From positions 146,325 to 210,324 of the forward strand of contig JAVXUO010002397.1 of NCBI GenBank assembly GCA_033065855.1: 64,000 nucleotides of DNA, read 5' to 3'. The notes below the pieces were generated by a model. It was given only the letters and a program-made list of their open reading frames with translations, had not been told where the DNA came from and searched no databases. This stretch comes from Escallonia rubra. Lineage: Eukaryota > Streptophyta > Magnoliopsida > Escalloniales > Escalloniaceae. Shown here piece by piece: positions 13,036 to 25,300 of this stretch. The position numbers were made by a program, and so were the translations under genes. Every line of letters starts with the position of its first letter. Positions within the stretch are counted from its first letter, which is position 1.

Positions 13036-16000
13036 ATGGTCTACGGCAAGCTCGGGTCACCCGGGTCTCAACCCCCACAACCCGAACCGCTCCCCGACCA
13101 GTTCCAACACGATGGCGCCACGTCAAAACCCGGCTCCATCCGACGGTCCAGGCTCAAGGTCATCCTGGCCTTCGGGCTGACCCTTTTGCTAGCGGCGGCC
13201 GTCTCGGTGACACTCCTGGTGGAGCTCCGGAGCAAGGCTTCGGATAAGTCCGCATTCCACCGCAAGCCCACCCAGGCGATGTCGCGAGCCTGCAGCAAGA
13301 CTCGGTACCCGAGCCTCTGCCTCGACTCGCTCCTCGACTTCCCGGGTGCGCTCACCGCTTCCGACTCGGACCTCGTCCACATTTCCGTCAACATGACGCT
13401 GCAGCGGTTCGGGAAGGCGCTGTACGTGACCTCCGAGATCGGGTACCTCCAGATGGACACGCGTGCGCGGTCGGCGTACGACGACTGCCTGGAGCTGCTG
13501 GACGACTCGGTGAACCAGCTCGCGCGGTCGCTCACCTCCGTCGGGCCGTCGCCGGAGAGCCCGGGGGGGTCCACGCAGGACGTGCTGACGTGGCTCTCGG
13601 CGGCGCTGACGAACCAGGACACGTGCACGGACGGGATGTCGGAGGTGAACGGGGCCGTGAAGGACCAGATGCTGACGAGGCTGAAGGACTTGTCGGAGCT
13701 GGTGAGCAACTGCCTGGCGATTTACTCGGCGTCGAGCGGCAACGGTGATTTCTCCGGAGTGCCAATACAGAACCGGCGGAGGCTGATGGATGTCTCCCCG
13801 GAGCGGCACGAGTTTCCGAAGTGGCTCTCCCGGAGGGAGAGGGCGCTGCTGGACATGCCGGTGGCGGCGATGCAGGCCGATATCATCGTGTCGAAGGACG
13901 GTAATGGAACGTACAAGACGATATCGGAGGCGATCAAGCATGCGCCGGAGCACAGTGATCGCCGGACGATCATTTACATCAAGGCGGGAAGGTAAAAGTC
14001 GAACTGTATCATCTAAATCGGGGAAGTGAACCTTTTTACCGAACACCTTTTCGTGACTCGCTTTCTCCACAGGAATTGACAGTACTGTCCCTGTTCAAAA
14101 TGACTAAGCGCTGTATGATAGTTACGGTTATTATTATCGGACTCGTGACATCCGATAAGCGACGACTCACTAATCCTCACAGCGAGGTTATTTTCGAGAA
14201 ATACTCACCGACAAATGATTTGTCGAACGAACGGGAGAATTTTTTGTCACTAATAGTGTTATGCCACTGTTATTTAAACTTGTAATGATTATTTTCTTAT
14301 CGCTACAATATATTTATTTATCGATTTTTTTATTACAGTAGAAGATTCTATTATTTATTTATACATAGTGATTACGTGATTGATGCCAGGATAGCGATGA
14401 TCATGTTATTATGGATCAACTCATTAGTCTTCACGTGAATCCTCTTAGTTTTGACGCTGGAGCTTTGAAATTGAAGCTTTCGGAGTTATAATTAAAAGCT
14501 TGGAAAAGCATATATTAAAAAATGGTGTGATGTTGACATTTCCTAGTTTACAATAAAAACATAGGAACTATTTATTGAATATGTTATCTCTCCACAAAAG
14601 GGTAGCTGAAATTTGTATTATATGCTTTGGTTACTTTGGATGGAAGCTTTTGTAATTAAGAGTGGTGTCGGTGGGGGGGGGGGGGGGGGGGAGTGTATTT
14701 GAAGGACTGAAGTGTCAAACTTTTGTGTTTTGCAGGTACGAAGAGAAAAATCTGAAAGTTGGGAGGAAGAAAACGAATTTGATGTTTATAGGGGACGGGA
14801 AGGGTAAAACGACCATCTCGGGGGGGACAAGTGTATTCGACCACGTGACGACATTCCACACCGCGTCTTTCGGTAAAAATTACTTTTGAACTCCTTTTGC
14901 CTTTCGCACCCCAATATTATTTATTTTTGTACTCTGCTCCTTGTTTAAGTGTAGACATATTGGTCATGGCCATGCCTGTTGTACTGAACGCACGTGGCCT
15001 GTTTTGCTTATGCTGTTAGGAGCACATAGCATTCTGTCCACAAATTTTTTGAGTGAATAGTTCTGCCAAGTCACTCATGATAACATACATTTTTGTTGGA
15101 TACATCGTCTCCCCGATAGTTTTAATTTTTAGTTCATGTGGTAACTTAACTTAGTGTCAGAGGTATCGTTGTGCAGGTTTATAAATATGATTCTTTCGTC
15201 TTGCGCATTTGGTTCGTTTTGTAACAGTACGTTAAACTCGCATTGTTTACTGTTCAGCTCGGTTTTTTAAAAATTTAACTTTCAGCAAATTATAACTTAT
15301 AGTACACTAGCATATGTGGCATATAAACTGCAGGTAAAAAAAAAATTAAGTTGTTTAATTAGAATTTATTAAAAAAGCAAGATGAAATAAGTGTTCCTAA
15401 ATGTAAAAACCAAATAGTATGTCTTTAAAGCAGTTATTTGCTATTTAATGTTTTTGTTTTGATTCATTTTTTTAGAATTTTTTCCAAGTGTCAAGCGTCA
15501 TTATTTTTGGTAAATAGTTATGCAATACAAAAAGATCTATTCTCTTTATATATAGTATAGATACAGATACAGATATAAATATAAATAGATAGATAGATAT
15601 AGAAGTGTAGATGGTCTCACTTTTTACTTGGCAAGAGATATTTCATACCTGAGAACTACTTGTACGTGTGTAAAACCGAATGTTCATTAGCCAATTTTGA
15701 GTAGCGAATAATGATCCGTTTCTATACACCATCTTTGTTGTGACAGATTTAATGTCAAAAAACTGTCACAAAAAATGTTTTACCGTTGTTACTCAAATTT
15801 ATAGCCACATTCTTTTGCATTTAGCGACATTTTTTCCTTACATTGCTCAAGTAAGTTGAAGTGCATTGAGGAACCTCGGAAATGACATTATCATCTTGAG
15901 CTCTCGGGGAAAAGAGCAGCGTGATCCCCTCCAGGGTGTCGCTGCGTCCATAACTGTGGCACAGCAGGACCCTTCTTGCTTATCCATCTCTTTCACTTGC

Positions 16001-17073
16001 ACAAGCGCACTATTCCTGTGATTCTTATCTTACCTTGCACTATCCATATCCATGGCGGAAGAAAGGAGTCTTTCGCCCAAGTGACTGGTGGCTAGAGCAT
16101 AAAGAGGATCACATTATTGAACGTGGGTGTGGGTGTGGGTGTGGGTCATGACTCACGACCATCTCATTGCATGATTTCAGTCAAACAACTTTTTGTTAGA
16201 ATACACTGCTGTACCACTTGGACTCACGTTGAACAGCTGTACTTTATTCATTCACATTTTCATTTGGTTATCCATTTGTTGATTTTTTTATTTTGTTCAT
16301 AATTGGTGTATTTCAAATTCCTAGTGTTAACCAAAACGTACTGGGGGTAATTGATTTCACTTGTTTGGCTTGCAGCTGCAACCGGTGCTGGTTTCATTGC
16401 CCGGGACATGTCGTTTGAGAACTGGGCCGGACCGAGCAAGCACCAAGCTGTGGCGCTTCGTGTCGGTGCTGATCACGCTGTCGTGTACCGGTGCAACATT
16501 ATTGGCTACCAAGACACACTATACGTACACTCCCAGCGTCAATTCTTTCGCGAATGTGACATATATGGAACAGTCGACTTCATATTTGGAAATGCTGCGG
16601 TGGTATTCCAAAATTGCAGCATGTACGCCCGCAAGCCTATGGCCCTTCAAAAGAACACAATCACAGCCCAAAACCGAAAAGACCCGAACCAAAACACCGG
16701 GATCTCGATCCACGCGTGCAGGATCCTACCCACGCCCGAGCTCAAGGCCTCGAAAGGCAACTTCCCCACCTATCTAGGCCGTCCGTGGAAAATGTATTCA
16801 CGTACCGTGTACATGCTATCGTACATTGGTGACCACGTTGATCCTAGGGGATGGCTAGAGTGGAATGCAACATTTGCACTAGACACACTCTACTATGGTG
16901 AGTACATGAATTACGGCCCCGGTGGAGCCGTAGGGCAACGCGTCAAGTGGCCTGGATACCGAGTGATCACGTCGCCCGTTGAGGCTAGCAAGTTCACGGT
17001 CGCGCAATTTATTTATGGATCGTCATGGCTGCCGTCGACCGGCGTGGCTTTCTTGGCAGGTTTATCAGTTTGA
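13036..17073 (+). CDS. Pectinesterase with N-terminal pectinesterase-inhibitor domain (type I PME)
   Basis: Demethylesterifies cell-wall homogalacturonan, setting pectin stiffness or pectin breakdown. Three exons: 13036-13991, 14736-14872, 16376-17073; all introns GT–AG, phases join cleanly, giving 596 aa, the usual type I length. Residues about 40-62 are a hydrophobic signal anchor. A PMEI domain follows (about 83-230, starting ACSKTRYPSLC). Basic processing sites RRLM and RRERALL near 248-272 would release the mature enzyme. The catalytic domain is intact: Q388 (HQAVALR), Q410-D411 (YQDTL), nucleophile D432 (DFIFG), R500 and W502 (LGRPW). The phrases SFAATGAGFIARDMSFENWAG and VFDHVTTFHTASF recall Arabidopsis PME51/PME64-like enzymes; that subgroup assignment is from memory. 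Exon 1 is much more GC-rich than exons 2-3 and the introns. The first intron has a G19 run and the second a GATA-type microsatellite. Confidence 0.95.
14673..14691. repeat. G19 homopolymer in PME intron 1
   Basis: Nineteen consecutive G about 45 bp before the exon 2 acceptor. It is a likely site of length polymorphism or assembly error. Confidence 0.9.
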
Positions 17074-19703
17074 GGGCCTTCAATTACACTGGTGACAACA
17101 ATAATGAGACTTCCACCCATAAATCGGATGGAAGGGGGGTCTTCAATCGATTGCACCGTATATAAGTTCTCTGCCCTATTGCTTCCTCAATGTAATAACT
17201 AGTCCCTCTGCTCATCTGTCTCAAAGATTTCCATCTAGCCCTGACCATTAGGAGTTGAGAACTTTCATTTTCTTAGGCCCATAGCTGATCAACAACCATG
17301 AACCATCTGTAATGTCTTCAATTATTTGTCAAGTTTCTTCCTGTAATAGTTATACTCTGTTCTGTAAGGGGGGAAATTGATCTACCATATATAGGAAAAT
17401 GTGTCTTTTTACACTTTTTTTTTTCCTTTTTCAATCACTGATGTCTTGTCAAATTTTTCAAAAGGGAGCTCGTTTTGGTGGCATTAAATGGAATAAATGC
17501 ATAAACCTACTTAAATGGAGTATGACAAAAAATATGTTGCAAAGAGGACATAGTCGGCCCACTTGGTATCGTGGACCAACATCCTTTAGGCCAACCCCAG
17601 AGCTTGGACAAGCTTTAATTAATTTGCTGCCAGCCTGCCAAGGACTTCTGGGGTCTACTAGACTTCATTGATCATTTTAGCTGTTCTTTGGCTATTAGTC
17701 CAAGGCTCCTAATCCCATTCATCTTGTAGCGGAAATTTTTTTTTACCCGTCGGACACGAGGAAAGTAGATGATCGTATTCATCGTCTTGCTCAAATTCAA
17801 GTGATTTTTTTATCTGAAAGGGATAATTTGGAACAAAACTTTAAGAGGATAAGTTTGTCAACATGATATGATTTAGATTTGGGAAAGCAGATTCAAAGCT
17901 TTGAATTATTTGTGAAGGATTGGTCTGTGTGAGTGGGTGGGTGGTTGAAAACCTAGTTTGGTCCTGTAAACTGTGTTTGGGAGGACTGACCAGGCTATGG
18001 AAATTGCCAACTGTTGTTGGGTGATTTTGTGGCTATTGTGTGCCCAAAGTTAGACAGGCTACTATCCAAACATTAAAGACGAATGATCACAGGCATTGAG
18101 CTCTATAGTCTATACTGCCACTTTATTTATAGGACTAATTACATTTATGTCCCTGAAATTAGGATTAGAAGGTACTAGCAATCTATTAAAAGGTTATAAT
18201 GTTATATTAGCGTAAGTTTTTTTTTTATTTTTTTTCCGAATAGAATTATGTTAATAAGCAGAGATAATCAGTTGCAAGAGTAAGGGTATCCTTTAGACAA
18301 TATTATCCTATGCTCAAAGCTCAACCCCACTATTTGATACTGATACTCCTGAATACGACGGGATACTTCTTTTTTTCCTTGTTTTGATTCTTTTTCTTTC
18401 CTTTTTTTGGTAATAGTACATGACTGCAAATTTTCCAAATTATCATGCCACGGCTAAGTCCAAGAAATTAAACACTCTACTTCAAGCCTTTGTGGCCATG
18501 TTTTGCTTATGTAGTACCTACCACAACTTAGCACCCCAAGTAAATTAGAATTTGACCATAAATGATAAGAGGACAATTCCATCAAAATTTTGGACTCTAG
18601 TCTACAATTATATGGAATTCGTATTGCTTGAAAGTTCTTATGTATTGCACTAACTAATTTCGAGGCAAGGGGCTTACGAGGGAGAGCTTGGGCATAGCCA
18701 GACTGGAGACAAAGGGAGTCCTACAACTTAGGGATAGGGAGAGGTCTTTTAGTTTATTCCAAACTCTAATTAAGTATTTTTGTATGAGTATTTAAGAAGA
18801 ATAATACTAGACCAAATTTCATTAGGAGATATTGCGATAATATACCTTACCTGTGTATGTTATCGACTTTAGCGCGTTGAACCGTAGAGAGTAAGTTTGC
18901 ATAATTTGTTTTCGAGAAGACACATACGTACATGACTTTTGAAATAAAAATATGACTTTCAAATCCCCTTTTTTCAAGAAATATACGTAGTTCTTCGATA
19001 AGAATTTGGATAAATACTCGTTGCCCTTTTTTGCAAAAAAACTACACATGCACTCCTTCACATTTAAATACGAGTATCAAATGCCCGCTCCGTCATCTTT
19101 CCATACATTTAGACTTCAAAAAAGTACGAAAATCCAAAAGTAGTCTCCCAGATATATACTTTTGAAGCCCAAGTCCACTCAATCCTAAATCTTCTTACGA
19201 GTACGATCATACCACCACCCCCGACCACTCACACGACGGCAAACCCACCACAGACTCCCCCAACCTTCAGCCACGCTCACCAAAAACCACCAAATATCCA
19301 CTCGCCGGCACCTTCCTACAACACCCTCACAACCACCACTAACATTGCCACCATTCAACACCTCCGCAGCCAACCCTCCACATTGGCTGTTATTGTCCAA
19401 CACCCAAAAAGTACCACTATCACTGTCATCGGCACCGGGCCAAGCCCTTCACTAGAGACCACCATAAACTGACCTCACCAGTACTTTCACCAATCGCACA
19501 GATTGTACCCAGGACCACAAGTCAACTAATTGCACTACGATCACTATGGGACCATAGCACATTCACAGATCCCTTATTTTTAGGGCTCGAGCACGACCCG
19601 GTTATCGATGGTGGGGCTAATCGGTGGTTTTTGTGGTGTTGATGGATTTGAACATTGCTGAAAATTCTATGTCATATACTAAAAGACAATGAATCATTTT
19701 TAC
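17074..19703. other. 3' flank of the PME gene and intergenic DNA
   Basis: The first ~300 bases should hold the PME 3' untranslated region. The remainder is AT-rich, with C-rich low complexity at about 19200-19420. No gene recognised on either strand. Confidence 0.5.
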
Positions 19704-19705
19704 TA

Positions 19706-20340
19706 CTCCCTTCGTCCCTAGATATTTGATCATATTTTCTTTTAGGACTATCCCAAAGAATTGATCTTTCGACAAATTGAGAAAGATTTCGTATGTATTT
19801 TTCCGTATTTACCCTTCTTACACTTTTTTTATCTATTTCTTTCTCCACATTTAATCTTTTACCAACTCATTTTGTTCTCTCCTAACCTATTTTCTTTCCC
19901 TCTCTCTTTCTCTCTCTTGGGATAGAATAGAAAACTAATAAAATATACTCCATCTGTCTCACAAAAATTGCTCAGTTTTTAAATTAAGAAAGATTTTATA
20001 AGTATTTTTACATATTTATCTTTTTTACACTTTTTTTAATTCTATTCTCTCCCTATTTAACTATTTACCAACTCATTTTTTTTTTCTCATCACCCACTTT
20101 CTTACACTTTTTATTCTATTTTTCTCTCTAACACTCCAATAACACATTTTCTCTCTCTCCTGACCCATTTTCTTTCATTTCTCTCTCTGAAGATAGAATG
20201 CAAAACACACAATATATGACTCATATCCTTATATGTGTGTCAAGTCAAAATTGAGCAATTATTGTGGGACATAAGGAATAACGCATATTCTAAATAAGTG
20301 TGTGAGTCAAACACAATCAATTAAATAGGGACGGAGGGAG
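19706..20340. mobile_element. Stowaway-type MITE containing a nested second Stowaway
   Basis: Outer ends ctcccttcgtcccta and, reversed, ctccctccgtcccta are inverted repeats flanked by TA (19704-19705 and 20341-20342), the Tc1/mariner target. Inside, 19948-20278 is a second element: its start ctccatctgtctcacaaaaa pairs with the reverse complement of ...ttgtgggacataaggaa at its end, again flanked by TA (19946-19947, 20279-20280). CTCCxTCxGTC(C/T)C ends with TA duplication are diagnostic of Stowaway. Neither carries a transposase. Confidence 0.88.
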
Positions 20341-20504
20341 TAAAAGATTAACGCTATTCACCAATATTTAATGACAATGACATTGTAATTTAAAAAAATA
20401 AAGGGTAGCAAGTATTAAGATATAAAAATTTCAGGAGTGATGAGTGTTATTAGGCCCAAGAATTTTAAAAAGTCATTGAATCCATTAAGTCTCTCCTATC
20501 TCTA

Positions 20505-20538
<34 letters not shown>

Positions 20539-22340
20539 CCCCCCCCCCCCCGACAAGTTAGTCTTGAGAAAATTCTAGAACAATTTGCATGACTTTATAA
20601 AACCCACAATCTGCATGATACCTACTCAACATATCAATTTGCATGATTCTATCTCATAAGAGAGTGTTATGCTTTTAAATGGAAAGTGTTCTACTCATTG
20701 AATTCACGATTGCTTCAAGTTTTTATGTGGCAAACATAACATTGTCATTATTATCCTCATCTGCAATTACTTTTGTAAGCAAATGATTGTGCGTTGAGAT
20801 GTTGGAGGGAGCTAAACATTAAGGTTAAATTAACTTTTGCAATGGCTAGATTTCAATTTAGTTCATTGGTTTTCCCACCTTTTTTACCGACAAAGTCAAT
20901 TCAGTTTAAAAGGACGCTCTTTTTAACTTTTCTACCACTCACTGTTATCTTTCCCATTCAAATCTCTCATTAATGTTGTTTTTCTGATGTTATATTCTCT
21001 TTTTTCTTACACATTTAGTTCCTTTGTTAAATGTGTCCGTCAAGTAGAAATTATGTGACTTGATCACTTTGTATATGATAATATCAAAGTCAGCTCTTCT
21101 ACACGTGGTATCACTAAACCGAACACCTCTACACGCAGTAGGATCATGCGAGGACTATCTATGATTTATGAGATTGACTCGAGAAGTGGGAGCAGGCAGT
21201 GGATATGAAAGAGGTATGTGCATGATCTAGGACAAAAAAATAGCATAGTTCATATTGCACTTGTGAGGTGGTGAGATTTGAATATTGTGATTGCTATGTT
21301 AATGAGATTTGAATCCCATGATATATTTGTGTGGCACTTGTAGAAGTTTCAACTTTTTAAGATCGTTTGCGGTGGTTTATTTACTAATTACAAATTCTAA
21401 TGGTTCATCTGTGAATAATGTACCTCACTCTTTTTAACGATACTCAAGCTATACGTGCTATGCTTTGTGTTTTGACAAACGACAAGAAGAAAACGACATA
21501 ATCACTCACTCAACAAAAGTTCATGATATGGAGGATCTTCGGTCCAAAGTGTCTTGAAAACTTCCAATCGAGCGAAAACAGGCAGAGCACGAGCCATCCC
21601 AATAACTTGCATGCTACCAAAACGGAGGAGCAATGGTCAAGAAATCTAGCAATCCTACATCCCACAAGGATAATCACTTCCATGCATGCCCGGATTCAGA
21701 ACAAGATCCATCACACTGATAATAATTAATTAGTGAAAATCACCGTCAACAATCAACAGACCATCCTTTGTTGCGAATGCTTGTGAAGATAGTCAGTATC
21801 CAAGGTCTAATCTGTACTTAAAGTTGTGGACATAGACCTTACAAATTTGTGGTGATGACATCTATTAAGTGGGGTTCAGGAAGGTTACTGAGACCACTAA
21901 AAGAAAACACATTTGGCCGATAAATCACATCATCACGACTTAGGGGCAACTCGACACACCTCATGGACCTCATAATTTGACCTATGTGCGTCTAGCACCT
22001 TCGAGTGTCAATTTGGCACAAATTTTGGGCACTAGTTAATTGATAAAAGTTGTCGAAGACGAAGGTACTTGGTGCCAAAATTGAAACTCGAAATTGCTAT
22101 ACGCACAATTAGTCAAAAAAAAAAAAAAAAACCTGTCTTCACTACTGGAACAAATGCCGTCGAATTTAATAAAAGATTTGACAGAAGGCAGCCATATACA
22201 CAGCTCAATACAAGAGAGCATTGATTTGCGAGGAACATCTTGTTAAAGATGAGAAAAGAGACTTACAAAATGAGCATCAAAATTTTCCAAACCGAACGAC
22301 AAGAATAGCTAATCCGAGAAAACAGGAGCTACAAAATCAT
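20341..22340. other. Intergenic, no gene recognised
   Basis: Contains a composite microsatellite (TC)n(AC)n followed by a C14 run at about 20505-20551. The last stretch, up to 22340, probably includes the 3' untranslated region of the minus-strand peptidase gene. Confidence 0.5.
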
Positions 22341-25300
22341 TCATAAACTCCTTTCTATGAAGTCCCAGATTTGCTCCTCCATATAGATACGGTCCTTGAG
22401 TGGGCGAGGCATGTGGCGTGCATCTGGGAAAATCAACAGTTCATAGGGCCTTCGAGCTGCCACTAACGCATTCACAAGCCTAGCAGTGTGCCTAAAATGC
22501 ACATTTTCATCGATCAAGCCGTGCACAAGTAGCAACTTCCCTTTTATGTTGTCCGCATGGTGCATCACAGAGCTGTTTAAATAACCAGACTGGTTTTCAG
22601 AAGGCAATCCCATATACTTTTCAGTGTAAAACGTGTCGTACCCATCCCATGACGTGACAGGAGCACCAGAGACAGCACATCTGAAGACGTCAGGAAACCT
22701 TGCCAAAGTCGTAGCAGAGAGGTATCCACCATAGCTCCATCCATACAATCCGATATGACCAACTTCCGCGAGCCCTTGTTTTATAAGCCATTCAGCTCCA
22801 ACAAGTTGATCCTCAGCATCAATACGGCCACAGTTGTACTTGAGGGCACCTTCAAACTTTAACCCGCGTCGAGCAGTCCCTCTGTTATCCATCTGTAGTA
22901 CAAGATACAGCAGTCACAAATCTACTTCAATTTCCTTACCCACTCCCACACCCTTTCCTCCTCTTCTTTCTTCTGTTTCACTATGAACTAAGTGGACAAC
23001 ATGGTTAATGCAACAATTCAAGCTAGATTCCAACAATTGTAGCAGCATAAATTGAACAGTGAAAAGCACAAACTGTATTTAAACAAGATAATAACTTGTG
23101 CAATGACAAACTTTGTAGCACGAATCAAGATTTGCATAAATGAGGAGACCGTGAAGCAACAGGGAAAAAAAAATCCTAGTTAGTTGTAAGATTGGAAACA
23201 GTTTGAGACAATATAAGGGTAAGAGCTAACCTTCCAAACTAAGATGCCTTTGCTTTTGAGATATTGAGCTCTCATGTCAACTGTGTTTGCCCAAGAATCA
23301 CAGACCAGCTGTACACTGGGACCACCATAAACACTAATCATCGTCTTGTATGGCGGAGGTCCAAACCTAACAACATCAGGTTTATACAATGCGCCATATA
23401 ATGTAGTCCCATCCTTTGCCTGTATTTCAACGATCTCTGGAGGATCAAGTTGCAGCTTTCTGCATCTTGGAACTGTTGATGGTTGCTCATACAGACGCAT
23501 GATCAAGCTTCCATCAAGCAAGGAGCAAAGTGACATGCTGGGGGGTGAATCCAGGGAATCATGAATGTCAACAAATCTTTGCATCTGATGATCAAGCACA
23601 ACCATATGTTTTCCTTTGCCATTAGTCAATCTCAATGGGGACTGCAAAGGATTGCTCCAATCGGGAAATAGTTTAGCACAATAAAGATGAGAATTCAAAG
23701 GGCCATCTAGAGTTCCAGTGAAGTATACAAGACCTGAAGCCTCATTTACTCCAGAAATTTGCTCAACCATCCAATCACCTTGAGTTATAGGTCCCAAGAA
23801 AACGCCAACAGCGTCATACAGATACAAATGTCTAAACCCTGTTTTTTCACTAGCCCAAAGAAAACCCCCATGAGATTCAGTCAGTCCTTTGTCCAAAGGG
23901 GTAAAACAATCATGCAGATTGATCCATGTCTCATGTTCTTCTACCATGATAACATCTCTTTGGCCTGTTTTGATATCGAACTTAACAATCTTTAGTTTGG
24001 AATGTGACCTATTTAAAACCTGAGCAGTGAGGATATTTCCATGCATCCAATTTACTCTCGCCAAATACTCCTCATCATTGTCTGCTTGGTCCTTTTCTGC
24101 ACAAAGAAGATCCATCCAAGTTATTGGACCTCCAGTGGCAGATATTACCCCTAGGCGAACTTTGACATTGGACGCTCCAGCAAAGGGATAAGCATGGTCT
24201 TCCTGTGCCTCTGATCCAACGACACTTTTACCCTGGTGCATGATTCTGAAAAGAGGTATTTCAGATAAATCAACCTGCGCGAACGCTAGGAACTTGCTGT
24301 CCAGTGACCACCAGTAGCCATTTCTCCGTTCCATCTCCTCCTACAGTCAGCAAATAACTTCAAAATTTACCCATACATTAAAAGTATCAATTGCTAGTAA
24401 TTTGGAATAACTTGCTTTTTACATCAAAAACAGAAAACCATAATTCTTTGTCCTCTTAAAATCAAGAAAAGTACTTCCAAAACGGTTGCAAAATAAGCCT
24501 GAACTGCAAGTGGAGGAAAAAGAGATTGAAAATTAATCTCACCTGGGCTATGTACTCAGCAACACCATGTGTCTGAAAGAAAAAGAAAACATTGATGTCA
24601 TAACAAAGTTAAATTCTAACAACTTCCTCAATAAACATCAATTCCAAATAAAATAAGAAAAAGATAATCGTATCGTGCCATAAAAGAGAGATGCATATGT
24701 ATTTGGACTTTCCAGTACATGCACATATTAGTGCTGCAGCTGTAAATAATAAAGTTACTTAAAGAAAATCCAACATTTGCATGTACATCTCACCTTCCAC
24801 AAGATCATTTTGCATCAAGTAGTCTGAGTTATTTTTCTCAATTATGTTATTCGCCCCTCCCCAAGTCCACCCCCAACTAAAATCATGATAAAAGAATCCA
24901 CGTCAGGGTCACTCTTCAAATGCGGGGACCTTGATGCAATCATCAAACCAAATGAAAAATCTTAGTAACTAGAAACTATAGAGGTTTGTATTAAAGGTGA
25001 TTGTGTTTGGAGTCTAGCACATAAGAAAACGATTTTTCTTATTAGAATATAGCCTACTTGAATTTATATTTTTGGATGCTTAAATCCCACACTGCAATTC
25101 TTATACTCTTTAGAAACTGAACTTAGCTGGGAAAAACCAGGATTTGACAAAACCAGACCAACCAGTAAGGAGATGGTTCATAAGAGGAACATATTGAAAG
25201 TGGATGGACAACATGTAAGCAAGTCTAATGGATGTAGATAGTCATTTGCTCATTAAACCATAAAGCATATACTTTTTGCACTAAGTGATGATTTGGCATC

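Noticed and set aside
13189-14070. 293-codon minus-strand open frame
   Set aside because: It is antisense to the intact PME exon 1, a by-product of GC-rich codons, and is Arg/His-rich with no domain.
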